From NCBI RefSeq assembly GCF_902705855.1, contig NZ_CACSIJ010000011.1:1-64000 (forward strand): a stretch of 64,000 nt of DNA, read 5' to 3'. Origin of the DNA: Zhongshania aliphaticivorans (lineage in GTDB: Bacteria > Pseudomonadota > Gammaproteobacteria > Pseudomonadales > Spongiibacteraceae). A model generated the notes under the pieces. The model did no database searches, was not told where the DNA came from, and saw only the letters and a list, made by a program, of their open reading frames with translations. This document shows, in pieces, positions 1-9,766 of the stretch (position 1 is its first letter; the number at the start of each line of letters is the position of its first letter). A program made the position numbers and the translations under genes.

Positions 1-202
1 TCAGCGCCACACCGAGGGGCGCCCATGCCAGCGCCGCTATATATAGTTTAATCGAAACGGCAAAAGCAAATGGCCTTGAGCCTTACGCGTATTTGCGGGA
101 AGTGTTTACAAGACTGCCGAGCATATCCAGTGATGAAGAATTACAGGCGCTGCTACCTTGGAATGTGTCGCTCGTGTAGGGTGTGGTTAATAGAGCGCTT
201 AC
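1..202 (+). mobile_element. Right end of an IS66-family insertion sequence (partial)
   Basis: The window opens inside an IS66-type element. The end of its large transposase gene runs to 179, and 16 bases later the sequence GCGCTTAC (195-202) matches the inverse of the GTAAGCGC-type terminus of IS66 family inverted repeats, so 202 is the likely outer boundary. The next eight bases, CTCTCTAG (203-210), would be the target duplication if the element is intact; the left end is outside the window. Confidence 0.7.
3..179 (+). CDS. tnpC: IS66 family transposase (TnpC), C-terminal fragment
   Basis: Only the last 58 codons are present; the 5' part lies before the window. The frame reads GAHASAAIYSLIETAKANGL, then a PYAYLREVF stretch, and closes with LLPWN and a short tail, which is the characteristic C-terminal signature of the IS66 large transposase. 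The stop is TAG at 177-179. TnpC is the DDE transposase of these elements and normally works with the small TnpA and TnpB products, which are not visible here. Family assignment is secure from the C-terminal motif; whether the full gene is intact cannot be judged. Confidence 0.85.
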   Translation, partial: SATPRGAHASAAIYSLIETAKANGLEPYAYLREVFTRLPSISSDEELQALLPWNVSLV

Positions 203-278
203 CTCTCTAGCGCAAACTGGGCCCAATCTCAGATGGTGGTCATTGGGAAAGCTTGTAACACACTGATATTAAACGAAA

Positions 279-300
279 AAGGCCGCTAATTAGCGGCCTT
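279..300 (-). terminator. Rho-independent terminator after nrdB
   Basis: Perfect inverted repeat AAGGCCGCTA/TAGCGGCCTT with essentially no unpaired loop bases. Read on the minus strand it is followed by a run of T, so it ends the nrdA-nrdB transcript about 60 bases after the nrdB stop. Confidence 0.8.
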
Positions 301-361
301 CTGGATCATCACTAGTGACAAAATGTCGCTCTCTAGTGAGAATTGCCGGGGGGAAATTACA

Positions 362-1600
362 TCACCAAGTCAACGCCCCTCCAGTCTGATACTCAATTAC
401 TCTTGTCTCAAAAAAATTCTTCTCCTTACGCAAGTCCATGATTTCACTCATCCATGGGAAGGGGTTTTGCGCGCCGGGGAATTGTTCTTTTAAGCCGAGT
501 TGGCTTAGGCGGCGGTTGGCGATGAATTGGAGGTATTCTTCCATCATGCCTGAGTTCATGCCGAGTACGCCGCGTGGCATTGAGTCGCGGGCGTATTCAA
601 TTTCTAGCTGCATGCCTTCGACGATCATTTGGGTGACTTCGCCTTGGAATTTTTCGCTCCAGAGGTGTGGGTTTTCCAGTTTGATCTGGTTGATCATGTC
701 GATGCCGAAGTTCAGGTGCATAGACTCGTCGCGGAGTATGTACTGGAATTGTTCGGCGATGCCGGTCATTTTGTTGCGGCGGCCCATAGACAGTATTTGG
801 GTGAAGCCGCAGTAGAAGAAGATGCCTTCGGTTACCGCGTAGAAACCGATCAGGTTGCGGAGCAGCTCTTGGTCGGTTTCTGGGGTGCCGGTGTGGAAGT
901 TTGGATCGCCCAGTGCTTGGGTGTGCTGCAGGCTCCACGCCGCTTTTTTAGCGATGGAGGGCAGTTCGCGGTACATATTGAAGACTTCGGCTTCGTCCAT
1001 GCCCAGTGACTCTACGCAGTATTGGTAGGCGTGGGTGTGGATGGCTTCTTCAAAGGCTTGGCGCAATAAGTACTGGCGGCACTCTGGGTTGGTGATGTGG
1101 CGGTATACGGCCAGCACTAAGTTATTGGCAACCAAGGAGTCGGCGGTTGAGAAGTAACCCAGTGAGCGCATGATGATGCGGCGCTCGTCGTCGGTCAGGC
1201 CTTCTGGATTTTTCCACATGGCGATGTCGGCGGTCATGTTTACTTCTTGCGGCATCCAGTGGTTGGCGCAGCCGTCGAGGTATTTCTGCCATGCCCAGTC
1301 GTATTTAAAGGGTACGAGTTGGTTTAAGTCGAGGTGGCAGTTGATGATGCGTTTGTCTTCTACACGCAGACGCGCTGCGCCCATTTCCAGTTCTTCTAAA
1401 CCGGCGGCAACGTCTAGGTGTTCGATAGCGGCGTTGGCTTTTTCGAGTACGCTTTGATCAGCAATGCTAACGCCGTCTTCGTTGTTCATGGTGTTTAGCG
1501 CGGCGCTAACAACCGGTTCAGCAGTTTTCGGTGCTTGGGGTTTGGCGACCGGTGCTTTTGCGGGTGCTTCGTCTTTATCGAATTCGTCCCAACTTAACAT
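362..1600 (-). CDS. nrdB: Ribonucleoside-diphosphate reductase, class Ia, beta (radical) subunit
   Basis: Small subunit of aerobic ribonucleotide reductase. It carries the diiron-tyrosyl radical needed by NrdA to reduce ribonucleoside diphosphates to deoxyribonucleotides in the cytoplasm. The 412-residue length matches the longer NrdB type of Pseudomonas-like bacteria, with an Ala/Pro-rich, poorly conserved N-terminal stretch (about residues 1-80) before the ferritin-like helical domain. Visible iron-ligand motifs include EEAIHTH (about 185) and [10 protein letters not shown] (about 300), and the C-terminal tail that docks on NrdA is present. It lies directly downstream of nrdA on the same strand (about 95 bases apart), followed by a strong terminator, so the two form one operon. 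The gap between them holds a copy of a dispersed repeat. Confidence 0.97.
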   Translation of the reverse strand: MLSWDEFDKDEAPAKAPVAKPQAPKTAEPVVSAALNTMNNEDGVSIADQSVLEKANAAIEHLDVAAGLEELEMGAARLRVEDKRIINCHLDLNQLVPFKYDWAWQKYLDGCANHWMPQEVNMTADIAMWKNPEGLTDDERRIIMRSLGYFSTADSLVANNLVLAVYRHITNPECRQYLLRQAFEEAIHTHAYQYCVESLGMDEAEVFNMYRELPSIAKKAAWSLQHTQALGDPNFHTGTPETDQELLRNLIGFYAVTEGIFFYCGFTQILSMGRRNKMTGIAEQFQYILRDESMHLNFGIDMINQIKLENPHLWSEKFQGEVTQMIVEGMQLEIEYARDSMPRGVLGMNSGMMEEYLQFIANRRLSQLGLKEQFPGAQNPFPWMSEIMDLRKEKNFFETRVIEYQTGGALTW

Positions 1601-1640
1601 TTTATAACCTCAATTCTTTTATGTGTTGCTCTGTATTTTT

Positions 1641-1666
1641 CGTCAGACGCCAGGCATCCGACGTCC
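1641..1666. repeat. Dispersed intergenic repeat, CGTCCGAC family (short copy)
   Basis: The nrdA-nrdB gap contains CGTCAGACGC followed by ATCCGACGTCC, closely resembling the repeats at 11526-11742 and 49367-49446. It lies inside a transcribed operon spacer. Confidence 0.5.
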
Positions 1667-1694
1667 AACTAAGGGGCCAGCGGCCCCTGCGCAC

Positions 1695-4589
1695 TTATTG
1701 ACAGGCTTCGCAGTCTGGATCGTCCAGCGAGCAGGCCAGTGGTACTGGTGCAGCTTGCGGTGCTGCGGCAGACGCGGTGGCGGCTGCTTTAGGTGCTGAC
1801 TGCGACGATACTTTGTTCATTGAGCCCTGAGTCACAGTAGATTTCTCAGTGGAGCTCGCTGCCAGCGCGCGGAGGTAGTAAGTGGTTTTTAGGCCACGGT
1901 ACCATGCCATGCGGTAGGTGATGTCGAGCTTTTTGCCTGAGGCGCCAGCTATATATAGGTTCAATGACTGGGCTTGGTCTAACCATTTTTGACGACGGCT
2001 TGCGGCGTCTACTAACCAGCGCGGTTCAACTTCGAACGCGGTGGCGTACAGGGCTTTAAGATCGTCTGGAATGCGGTCTATTTTGCTAACCGAACCTTCG
2101 TAGTATTTAAGATCATTGACCATAACCGCGTCCCACAGGCCGCGTGCTTTTAGGTCTTTAACCAAGTAGGGGTTCACGACGGTGAACTCGCCAGACAGGT
2201 TAGATTTCACATACAGGTTTTGGTAAGTCGGCTCGATCGACTGCGACACACCAGTGATGTTAGCGATGGTTGCGGTTGGCGCAATTGCCATCACGTTAGA
2301 GTTACGCATGCCCTGGGTTTTAACGACGGCGCGCAGGCTGTCCCAATCTAGAGTTTGGCTGCGGTCAACTTCAATGTAGTCGGCGCCGCGTTCTTGCACG
2401 AGGATTTCTACTGAGTCGATGGGCAGAATGCCACGGCTCCATAATGAACCTTCGTAGCTTTGGTAAGAGCCGCGCTCTGCTGCCAAGTCGCTCGATGATT
2501 TAATGGCGTAGTAGCTGATGGCTTCCATTGAGCGGTCGGCAAATTCCACTGCTTCGTCAGACGAGTAGGGAATGTGTTGCTTGTATAGTGCGTCTTGGAA
2601 GCCCATCAAACCCAGGCCGACAGGGCGGTGTTTGAAGTTTGAGTTTTTAGCTTGTGGCACGCTGTAGTAGTTAATGTCGATGACGTTGTCGAGCATACGG
2701 ACGGCCGTTTTTACGGTTTTTTCTAGCTTGGCTAGATCTAAGCCGCTGTCGCCGATGTGTTGCGCAAGGTTAACCGAACCCAAGTTACATACTGCGATTT
2801 CATCTTTGCTGGTGTTCAGGGTGATTTCTGTACACAGGTTAGACGAGTGCACCACGCCAACGTGTTGCTGTGGGCTGCGCAGGTTGCATGGGTCTTTAAA
2901 GGTGATCCATGGGTGGCCAGTTTCAAACAGCATAGACAGCACTTTGCGCCACAGGTCGGCTGCTTTTACGCGCTTATAAAGTTTGATGCCGCCTTGGCGA
3001 GTTTGTTCTTCGTAGTGCTCAAAGCGCGCTTCGAAGGCCTTGCCATACAGGTCGTGCAGGTCTGGAACGTCGTTGGGTGAGAACAAGGTCCAGTCGCCGT
3101 CTTGGAAAACCCGCTTCATGAACAAATCAGGAATCCAGTTGGCGGTGTTCATGTCGTGGGTACGACGACGGTCATCACCGGTGTTTTTGCGCAGCTCGAG
3201 GAATTCTTCAATGTCGATGTGCCAGCTTTCTAGGTAAGCACACACGGCCCCTTTACGCTTGCCACCTTGGTTTACGGCAACAGCAGTGTCGTTAACCACT
3301 TTAAGGAAGGGGACAACGCCTTGTGATTTGCCGTTGGTGCCTTTGATGTAAGCGCCGAGGCCGCGAACGGGTGTCCAGTCGTTACCTAGGCCGCCAGCGT
3401 ATTTAGACAACATGGCATTGTCTTGAATCGCGCCGTAAATACCGTGTAGATCGTCTGGCACGGTGGTCAGGTAGCAAGAAGACAGTTGCGGGCGCAGGGT
3501 GCCGGCATTGAAGAGTGTTGGCGTTGAGCTCATATAATCGAAGGAGCTCAGCAGGTCGTAGAATTCAATGGCGCGGGCATTGCGGTCTTCTTCGTTCATA
3601 GCGAGGCCCATGGCAACACGCATAAAGAAGATTTGTGGTAATTCAATGCGCACTTCATTGCTGTGAATAAAGTAGCGGTCGTACAAGGTTTGCAGGCCAA
3701 GGTAATGGAACTGCATATCGCGCTCTGGCTTGATGGCTTCGCCCAGTGCGGCAACGTCGAATTCTGTTTCTAGGCGAGGGTCGAGCAATTCTAGCTCGGC
3801 ACCTTTAGCCAAATACACTGGCAGGGCCTGCGGGTAGTAAATGCTCATGTCGTGCTGGGTCGCGCTTTGGGCTACGCCTAAAAAGTTCAGGGCTTCGGCG
3901 CGCAATTTGTCTAGCAGTAGGCGAGCGGTCACCAAGCTGTAGTTGTGTTCTTTCTCAACCATGGCGCGGGCGGTAATCACCAGCGAGGTATTGACCTCAT
4001 CCTCTGGCACGCCGTTGTACAGGCTTTTCAGGGCTTCTTCTTGCACGGCAGCAGCAGAGACATCTTTCAGGCCTTCGCAGGCTTCTTGAACGATGAATTC
4101 TAGGCGGCCAAGATCAAGTGGCGACTCGCTGCCATCAGCGTGCTTAACGCGAATGCTAGGGTGAACTTTTTCGCCAACAGGGGCCAATTGGCTGCGCTCT
4201 TCAGCGCGGGCAGCGCGATACAAAACATAGCCGCGGGCAATTTTATGCTCGCCGCTGCGCATCAGTGCCAGCTCTACTTGGTCTTGAATTTCTTCAATAT
4301 GCATAGTGCCGCCAGAAGGCATGCGGCGCTTAAAGGTGGCGCTGACTTGGTCGGTCAGTTTGGCAACCGTTTCGTGAATACGGGTAGAGGCGGCGGCGTT
4401 GCCACCTTCTACCGCTAGAAAGGCCTTGGTAATGGCAACGCTGATTTTGTCGTCAGTGTAGGGAACCACAGAACCGTTGCGCTTAATAACCCGTAACTGA
4501 CCGGGAGCGGTGGCTTTAAGTTCTGCGTCGTTGCTGTTTTGCGGGGGAATGCCTGTGGCACTGGTGGTGCTGTCTTGTTGGGTTTGCAT
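1695..4589 (-). CDS. nrdA: Ribonucleoside-diphosphate reductase, class Ia, alpha (catalytic) subunit
   Basis: Catalytic subunit of aerobic ribonucleotide reductase, reducing NDPs to dNDPs together with NrdB. The chosen start (ATG at 4589, [10 protein letters not shown]) has GGAG eight bases upstream; a 25-codon upstream extension is open but has no comparable ribosome site. The 964-residue product has an N-terminal ATP-cone (about 30-125, starting LRVIKRNG) and what looks like a second ATP-cone-like domain (about 145-240), as described for Pseudomonas-type NrdA, implying allosteric activity control by ATP/dATP. The ten-stranded barrel follows with conserved SSCYLT (active-site Cys), NLCTEI and [10 protein letters not shown] motifs. 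The end, [12 protein letters not shown], carries the C-terminal redox cysteines re-reduced by thioredoxin or glutaredoxin. It is first gene of nrdA-nrdB, with NrdR-like boxes upstream. Confidence 0.96.
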   Translation of the reverse strand: MQTQQDSTTSATGIPPQNSNDAELKATAPGQLRVIKRNGSVVPYTDDKISVAITKAFLAVEGGNAAASTRIHETVAKLTDQVSATFKRRMPSGGTMHIEEIQDQVELALMRSGEHKIARGYVLYRAARAEERSQLAPVGEKVHPSIRVKHADGSESPLDLGRLEFIVQEACEGLKDVSAAAVQEEALKSLYNGVPEDEVNTSLVITARAMVEKEHNYSLVTARLLLDKLRAEALNFLGVAQSATQHDMSIYYPQALPVYLAKGAELELLDPRLETEFDVAALGEAIKPERDMQFHYLGLQTLYDRYFIHSNEVRIELPQIFFMRVAMGLAMNEEDRNARAIEFYDLLSSFDYMSSTPTLFNAGTLRPQLSSCYLTTVPDDLHGIYGAIQDNAMLSKYAGGLGNDWTPVRGLGAYIKGTNGKSQGVVPFLKVVNDTAVAVNQGGKRKGAVCAYLESWHIDIEEFLELRKNTGDDRRRTHDMNTANWIPDLFMKRVFQDGDWTLFSPNDVPDLHDLYGKAFEARFEHYEEQTRQGGIKLYKRVKAADLWRKVLSMLFETGHPWITFKDPCNLRSPQQHVGVVHSSNLCTEITLNTSKDEIAVCNLGSVNLAQHIGDSGLDLAKLEKTVKTAVRMLDNVIDINYYSVPQAKNSNFKHRPVGLGLMGFQDALYKQHIPYSSDEAVEFADRSMEAISYYAIKSSSDLAAERGSYQSYEGSLWSRGILPIDSVEILVQERGADYIEVDRSQTLDWDSLRAVVKTQGMRNSNVMAIAPTATIANITGVSQSIEPTYQNLYVKSNLSGEFTVVNPYLVKDLKARGLWDAVMVNDLKYYEGSVSKIDRIPDDLKALYATAFEVEPRWLVDAASRRQKWLDQAQSLNLYIAGASGKKLDITYRMAWYRGLKTTYYLRALAASSTEKSTVTQGSMNKVSSQSAPKAAATASAAAPQAAPVPLACSLDDPDCEACQ

Positions 4590-4988
4590 GATATCTCCGG
4601 GCCCTTGCTGATGTCCTTGAAACGATTGTGCGGCAGTCTTCCTGCGTGGCCTCTTGCTACCCAAATACGGGGTGAGGGCTTTATATGATGCTTCAATAAC
4701 CTTGAAACTTGGTTTCAGTTCGGATGTGTCATCCGTTGTTATTTTGGTTTGGCTGAAACCCTATATATGGGGTTTGGCTGAAGCTGGCATACAAGATAAT
4801 GCGGTTTGCCTGAGTTCGCAAGCACTAGATGCTGTGTATTTTCTGTGGATAAAGTGTCGGTAAGTGGTGGGTAAACACGGTATGAAGTGGTAGATGCCCA
4901 CGAGACGTGGGTTTCCGCTGGATTGCCGACCCGCTGTGGGCCGGTAGACGGATTGTGAATAAAAAAGGTTTTCTTATGCCTTTAAAAT
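4590..4988. other. Intergenic region rich in short palindromes
   Basis: No gene is supported in this 400-base gap between nrdA and the ABC ATPase gene. Besides the NrdR-like boxes it contains three perfect 6-3-6 inverted repeats: TGAAACTTGGTTTCA (4703-4717), CGGATGTGTCATCCG (4721-4735) and CCCACGAGACGTGGG (4897-4911). A TATAAA-type minus-strand -10 sits near 4680-4685 and could serve nrdA. Confidence 0.5.
4758..4837 (-). promoter_or_regulatory. Candidate tandem NrdR boxes upstream of nrdA
   Basis: ACCCTATATATGGGGT (4758-4773) and GCACTAGATGCTGTGT (4822-4837) both resemble the NrdR box consensus (ACACwATATaTwGTGT), with about 12-13 of 16 matches each by eye. Their centres are 64 bases apart. 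A weaker third match, ATACAAGATAATGCGG (4789-4804), lies near the midpoint, giving spacings of about 31 and 33 bases, the three-helical-turn spacing typical of NrdR sites. No nrdR gene is in the window. Confidence 0.5.
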
Positions 4989-6050
4989 TTAGGCTGCGCC
5001 GTGCAGCAATTCTTCGCGGCTGAAGACGATTAAATGATCTGCTTCGGTGGTGATTTGCACGGTGTCATTTATCGCGTAATTGCGATGACTTGGTAGCAGT
5101 GCTTCCACGCGACTGCCGGTTGGCAAGCTTAATGTGTAGAGGGTGGCACTGCCAGAAAATACTTTTTTCTCGATAGTGGCGGTAATACCGCCAAAATCAC
5201 TTAATACAATGTCATCCGGGCGCAGCAATACTTCTACGGGGGTGCCTGGCGGCCAGTGATAGGCGCGGTTACCCATGAGGGTGCCAAGTTCGGTGGTGAC
5301 GGTGTTAGCCTCGGTGCCGATTACGCCGGGTAAAAAGCAGCCTTCGCCAATAAAGTCGGCGACGGTGCGATTGTTGGGTTCGTGATAGAGATTAAACGGG
5401 GTGTCCCACTGCTGTAGCTGGCCGCCGTGGAGCAGGCCGATTTGGTCGCTGAAGGCAAAGGCTTCTTGCTGGTCGTGGGTAACCAAAATGGCGCTGATTT
5501 TGAGTTCTTTGAGAATGTCGCGCACTTCCAAACTCAGGCGCTTACGCAGCTCGGCATCTAAGTTTGAAAACGGTTCGTCTAGCAATAATAAGTCTGGGCT
5601 GGGTGCAAGAGCGCGAGCCAGTGCGACGCGCTGCTGCTGGCCGCCAGATAATTCGTGAGGGTAACGATGGGCGATACCATCCAGCTGCACCAGCTCCAGC
5701 AGGCGCTTTACGGTGCTGTGTTGTTGTACTTTGCTCTGTTTGCGTAGGCCAAAGCTTATATTGTCTTTAACGCTTAAGTGCGGGAACAGGGCGTAGTCTT
5801 GGAACACCATGCCGATATTGCGTTGCTCGGGGTCAATTAATTTGCCGGGTTCGCTTAGGCAGTGGTCGCGTAAAATAACACTGCCGTGGGTGAGTGGTTG
5901 GAATCCCGCGATGGCTCTAAGTATGGTGGTTTTACCGCAGCCGCTGGGGCCGAGCAGGCTGCAAATATCGCCGTCATTAACGTGAAAGCTGACCTTGTCG
6001 ACGACAAAGTCGCTGGCGTATTGGCATTGGATTTCGTGAATTTGGAGCAT
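4989..6050 (-). CDS. ABC transporter ATP-binding protein, FbpC/PotA-like
   Basis: ATPase component of an importer of the iron(III)/spermidine/maltose-type family. The nucleotide-binding domain occupies about residues 1-235: Walker A GPSGCGKTT (about 35), Q-loop VFQDYALFPHL, signature LSGGQQQRVALARAL and Walker B LLLLDEPFSNLD. A TOBE-type beta-barrel follows (about 245-350). The Q-loop and signature wording is closest to ferric-iron (FbpC/AfuC) ATPases, but polyamine or other substrates cannot be excluded. No binding protein or permease is adjacent, so it is an orphan here. It lies downstream of argF on the same strand, separated by a repeat-bearing spacer. The 353-residue length is normal for the family. 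Confidence 0.85.
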   Translation of the reverse strand: MLQIHEIQCQYASDFVVDKVSFHVNDGDICSLLGPSGCGKTTILRAIAGFQPLTHGSVILRDHCLSEPGKLIDPEQRNIGMVFQDYALFPHLSVKDNISFGLRKQSKVQQHSTVKRLLELVQLDGIAHRYPHELSGGQQQRVALARALAPSPDLLLLDEPFSNLDAELRKRLSLEVRDILKELKISAILVTHDQQEAFAFSDQIGLLHGGQLQQWDTPFNLYHEPNNRTVADFIGEGCFLPGVIGTEANTVTTELGTLMGNRAYHWPPGTPVEVLLRPDDIVLSDFGGITATIEKKVFSGSATLYTLSLPTGSRVEALLPSHRNYAINDTVQITTEADHLIVFSREELLHGAA

Positions 6051-6076
6051 GGCTTTGGACCCGCTATAGGCCGGAT

Positions 6077-6208
6077 GGGAGACGGGAGATGCAAAAGCGG
6101 GCGCGGCTTTGCCGCGCTGATTCGGCGGAGCAGTTGTAAGGCCCTAGCGTTTCCCGTACCCAAAGCACTCGCTGCGCTCGCGGGGCAGGCCCTCTCCCGT
6201 CCAGCATC
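6077..6208. repeat. Dispersed inverted repeat, GACGGGAGATG family
   Basis: Left arm GGGAGACGGGAGATGCAAAA (6077-6096) and right arm CTCTCCCGTCCAGCATC (6192-6208) are inverted copies of one another flanking a GC-rich middle. The right arm reaches into the argF stop codon. Similar units occur at about 39650-39708 and 44231-44366, so this is a repeat family in the genome. Confidence 0.6.
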
Positions 6209-7124
6209 AAGCAGTCTGTGCCTCAAGCAATAAAAACTCCAGCAAGGCTTTCTGTGCATGCAGGCGATTTTCTGCTTCGTCCCAAATGACGGTGTTAGGA
6301 TCGTCCATCAATTCAGCGCTGATTTCTTCACCGCGCTTGGCGGGTAGGCAGTGCATATACAGTGCGTCGGGGTTGGCTAAGTCCATCAGGGTGCGATTGA
6401 TCTGGTAGCCAGACAGTTTGCGGCGACGCTCGGCCTTTTCTTCTTCTTGGCCCATCGATGCCCACACGTCAGTAACGAGTAGGTCGGAATTACGGGCGGC
6501 GTCTACGGGGTCGCGGACGATTTTTACGCGGTCGCCAGCGGCGGCTAGCAGATCGGCGCGGGGCTCAAAGCCCTCTGGGCAGGCGACCATTAATGTAAAG
6601 TCCAGCATCATCGCCGCTTTAATATATGACTGGCACATATTGTTGCCGTCGCCAATCCACGCGACTTGTTTGCCTTTCATGCTGCCACGGTTTTCGACAA
6701 AGGTTTGAATGTCGGCGAGTAGCTGGCAGGGGTGGTAGTCGTCGGTTAGTGCGTTAATAACCGGGACGCTAGAGTTGGCGGCAAAACGCTCGATAATGTC
6801 GTGCTCAAAGGTGCGAATCATGACGATGTCGCACATCGACGAAATAACCTTGGCGCTGTCTTCTATGGGTTCGCCGCGGCCAAGCTGGGTGTCGCGGGGC
6901 GATAAGAAAATAGCGTGGCCGCCCATATGCGCCATGCCCGCTTCAAAAGAAATGCGAGTACGGGTGGACGCCTTTTCAAACACCATGCCTAACACGTAAT
7001 TAGGAAATTGAACGCTGGGTTTGCGGGCTTTGTGCTCTGCTTTGAGTTCGATGGCACGCTGAATAAGCTGTTCCAGTTCGGCGGGACTCAAATCCGTGAG
7101 AGTTAAAAAATGTCTTAAGGCCAT
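6207..7124 (-). CDS. argF: Ornithine carbamoyltransferase
   Basis: Catalyses carbamoyl phosphate + ornithine to citrulline + phosphate, the sixth step of arginine synthesis, in the cytoplasm. The 305-residue protein has the carbamoyl-phosphate site STRTRISFE (about 53-61), the ornithine-domain DxxxSMG-type motif [10 protein letters not shown] (about 225) and the [12 protein letters not shown] motif (about 263). Its start lies only 27 bases after the argD stop on the same strand, giving an argD-argF operon. CarAB, which makes its carbamoyl phosphate, is encoded in the same window near 48-53 kb. Confidence 0.97.
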   Translation of the reverse strand: MALRHFLTLTDLSPAELEQLIQRAIELKAEHKARKPSVQFPNYVLGMVFEKASTRTRISFEAGMAHMGGHAIFLSPRDTQLGRGEPIEDSAKVISSMCDIVMIRTFEHDIIERFAANSSVPVINALTDDYHPCQLLADIQTFVENRGSMKGKQVAWIGDGNNMCQSYIKAAMMLDFTLMVACPEGFEPRADLLAAAGDRVKIVRDPVDAARNSDLLVTDVWASMGQEEEKAERRRKLSGYQINRTLMDLANPDALYMHCLPAKRGEEISAELMDDPNTVIWDEAENRLHAQKALLEFLLLEAQTA

Positions 7125-7151
7125 TCGGCTACCTATACTGCTGAATCGGCA

Positions 7152-8342
7152 TCACGCCGCGCTGCTCTGGTCTGTCCACGCTAAAATGAGTGGGCAGAGG
7201 ATAGAGAGCAATTCATCAATTTCCTGTTGGTTAATAATTAGTGGTGGTAGTAAACGTACCACGCGCTCTGATGTCACGTTGATTAGCAAACCTTTCTCAA
7301 GCGCCAGAGCAACAAGGCCAGCGCAGGGGGTGGTCAGCTCAATGCCAATCATTAAACCTTGGCCGCGCACTTCTTTTACATGCGGAGCGTTGGCGAGCTG
7401 TTGTTTTAATCCGGCGACTAAGTAGCGACCGTTTTCGGCTACTTGCTCAATCGCGTTGTTGCTGGTCAGGGTTTTGACCACGGCGAGTCCGGCGGCACAT
7501 ACCAAGGGGTTGCCGCCAAAGGTTGAGCCGTGGTTACCGGGCTGAAATAACGATGCGGCTTTACCATGGGCGAGGCAGGCGCCAATTGGCACGCCATTGC
7601 CAAGACCTTTGGCGGTCACGACTACGTCGGGCATGATGTCGCTATGCTGGTAGGCGAAATATTTACCAGTACGGCCATTGCCAGTTTGCACTTCGTCTAG
7701 CATCAGCAGCCAGTCGTATTTGTCGCACAGCGCCCGCAGTTGCGAGAGGTATTCTGGCGGCAGAGTGTGAATACCGCCTTCACCTTGAATCGGCTCAATT
7801 AAGACAGCCGCAACGCTGTCATTATTGTGGGCAATGGTTTCCAGTGCCGCTATGTCGCCAAAGGGCGCGCGGATAAAGCCACGTACCAGCGGTTCAAAGC
7901 CGGCCTGAATTTTACGGTTGCCCGACGCCGTTAGGGTAGCTAATGTCCGGCCGTGAAAGGCTTGCTCCATAACGACAACGTGGGGAATCTCGATATTGCG
8001 ATCGTGGCCGTGCTTACGGGCGAGCTTAATGGCCGCTTCGTTAGCCTCGGCGCCAGAGTTTGAGAAAAACACATTGTCCATGCCGCTAACGGCGCACAGG
8101 GCTTCCGCTAATTCGGTTTGTTTTTGCACCGAGTATAAATTGGAGGTGTGCAAAAGCTGGCCGGCCTGAGTTTGAATGGCTTCGGTCACGGCGGGGTGGG
8201 CATGGCCAAGGGCATTTACGCCAATACCACTAATGCTGTCTAAATAGCGCTTACCTTCTGTATCGAACAGTCGCACACCTTCGCCCCGGGTAAAAGTTAC
8301 CGGTAGCCGTCCGTAGGTGTTCATTAATGCGGGCTGTGCCAT
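7152..8342 (-). CDS. argD: Acetylornithine aminotransferase
   Basis: PLP enzyme converting N-acetylglutamate semialdehyde to N2-acetylornithine; many family members also serve as succinyldiaminopimelate aminotransferase in lysine synthesis. The start is set at the ATG at 8342 (MAQPALMNTYGRLPV), which has GGAG eight to nine bases upstream, rather than the in-frame GTG nine codons earlier. Class III aminotransferase features are visible: NSGAEANEAAIKLAR, the LLMLDEVQTGNGRTGK segment with the PLP-pyridine Asp, and VTAKGLGNG with the Schiff-base Lys. First gene of argD-argF. A minus-strand terminator hairpin stands about 80 bases upstream. Confidence 0.95.
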   Translation of the reverse strand: MAQPALMNTYGRLPVTFTRGEGVRLFDTEGKRYLDSISGIGVNALGHAHPAVTEAIQTQAGQLLHTSNLYSVQKQTELAEALCAVSGMDNVFFSNSGAEANEAAIKLARKHGHDRNIEIPHVVVMEQAFHGRTLATLTASGNRKIQAGFEPLVRGFIRAPFGDIAALETIAHNNDSVAAVLIEPIQGEGGIHTLPPEYLSQLRALCDKYDWLLMLDEVQTGNGRTGKYFAYQHSDIMPDVVVTAKGLGNGVPIGACLAHGKAASLFQPGNHGSTFGGNPLVCAAGLAVVKTLTSNNAIEQVAENGRYLVAGLKQQLANAPHVKEVRGQGLMIGIELTTPCAGLVALALEKGLLINVTSERVVRLLPPLIINQQEIDELLSILCPLILAWTDQSSAA

Positions 8343-8419
8343 CAACAGATCTCCGTACGCGAATATCACTTAAAGTGCGATAAACAGCGCAAAAAAGCAG
8401 TACAAAGGATTTAAAACGC

Positions 8420-8440
8420 AAAAAGGCAGCCAGTGCTGCC
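8420..8440 (-). terminator. Rho-independent terminator upstream of argD
   Basis: GGCAGC-CAGT-GCTGCC inverted repeat (8425-8440). On the minus strand it is followed directly by TTTTT. It probably ends transcription from the alcohol dehydrogenase gene, although its position about 80 bases before argD also permits a leader role. Confidence 0.65.
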
Positions 8441-8605
8441 TAGTCAGAGCCTCAATAATATAAGGAACCACGCGGGAATTCTAGGCCTTGGCGCCGGAAA
8501 AACACCGAACGTGAGAATTACCGTATGTCAGTATTAACTTACGGTTCAGCCCTTGTTTTGCAATGGCTTGCGTTGCCGCAGGATTAATAAGGTCGGGGCG
8601 GCGAA

Positions 8606-9766
8606 TTAGTCGCCCCAAACCGTTTGATACAGCGTGGCTATTTGTTCGGCGTTGGGAATACGCGGATTGTTTGCCGGTGAGCCAGAGTTCAGCGCTTGCT
8701 GGGCCATCGTCGGTATGGCTTGCTGCCATTGAGCTTTGCTTATACCGAAACTGGCGGGTGTTGGCACTTGTAAATCAGTGCAAAGTTGGCGTAGGCCGGC
8801 GACCAGTTTTTGGTTCGCCTGCTCGTCGCTGTCGCTGGCATCAGCCAACTGCATGGCGCGGGCGCAGCTGGCATAACGGGCTGGTGCGCCACTTATAGAC
8901 CACGCGGTTATGTCGGGTAAAAGCATGGCATTACTCATGCCGTGCGGTACATGGAATAGGCCGCCAATGGGGCGGCTCATGCCGTGAATGAGTGTGACCG
9001 AGGCATTTGAGAAGGCAATGCCACCATGGGTGGCGGCGAGCATCATGGCTTCTCTTGCTTCGCGGTTGTCCGGTTCTTTGCACGCGGTGGGCAAATGCTT
9101 AGCAATGGCGCTCATTGAGGCCAATGCGATAGTGTCGGTAAACGGGTTTGCCTTGCGGCTTACATAGGCTTCTAAAGCATGGCAAAGGCTATCAATGCCG
9201 GTATCAGCGGTGAGGCGCAGCGGCATGGTTATGGTGAGTTCAAAATCTACCAGCGCCGCTACCGGCATTAGTCCCAAGCCCATGCACAGCATTTTCTCGT
9301 GGGTTTCGGTGTCGGTAATCACTGCAACGCGGGTGGCTTCCGAGCCAGTGCCGGCGGTGGTGGGGATGGCGATAATCGGCAGGCCGTCGTCTAGGGTGCG
9401 TGGCACTTTGTAGTCGCGTATTGGCTGTTCGCGGTTCGCCATCGCGGCGATGGCTTTGGCGGTGTCGATGGTACTGCCGCCGCCCAGGGCTACCACGCAG
9501 TCGTGTTCGTTTTCGCGCAACACGGCCAAGCCTTGATAGATTGCGTCGGTGGTCGGGTCGGGCACGACCTCGGTAAAGCTGCGGTGAAAAACACCTTCGT
9601 CATCTAGCTGCTGCTGCAGATTGGCAAGCCACCCCAAACTCACAATAAAGGCATCGCTCACTAAGAGTGGTCGCGATAAGCCCAGCTCTTTTAAAGTCGC
9701 TGGCAGCATACGGCTGGCTTCTGCACCAATGCGTAAAATGCGTGGCAGATTGATATTGCTGGTCAT
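8606..9766 (-). CDS. Iron-containing (group III) alcohol dehydrogenase
   Basis: NAD(P)-dependent alcohol/aldehyde oxidoreductase of the Fe-ADH family; the substrate is not predictable from sequence. An N-terminal Rossmann-like domain carries the GGGSTIDTAKAIA nucleotide motif (about 98-110) and TAGTGSEATRVAVI. The C-terminal helical domain has the metal-binding block HGMSRPIGGLFHVPHGMSNA (about 265-284) with its histidines. The 386-residue length is typical. The final codons lie in a GC-rich inverted repeat (about 8595-8617). It is divergent from the hydantoinase-B gene; no partner dehydrogenase or regulator is adjacent. Confidence 0.9.
   Translation of the reverse strand: MTSNINLPRILRIGAEASRMLPATLKELGLSRPLLVSDAFIVSLGWLANLQQQLDDEGVFHRSFTEVVPDPTTDAIYQGLAVLRENEHDCVVALGGGSTIDTAKAIAAMANREQPIRDYKVPRTLDDGLPIIAIPTTAGTGSEATRVAVITDTETHEKMLCMGLGLMPVAALVDFELTITMPLRLTADTGIDSLCHALEAYVSRKANPFTDTIALASMSAIAKHLPTACKEPDNREAREAMMLAATHGGIAFSNASVTLIHGMSRPIGGLFHVPHGMSNAMLLPDITAWSISGAPARYASCARAMQLADASDSDEQANQKLVAGLRQLCTDLQVPTPASFGISKAQWQQAIPTMAQQALNSGSPANNPRIPNAEQIATLYQTVWGD

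Noticed and set aside
8481-8729. Open frame on the minus strand after the alcohol dehydrogenase
   Set aside because: Mostly overlaps the dehydrogenase gene in another frame and has no recognisable domain or ribosome site.
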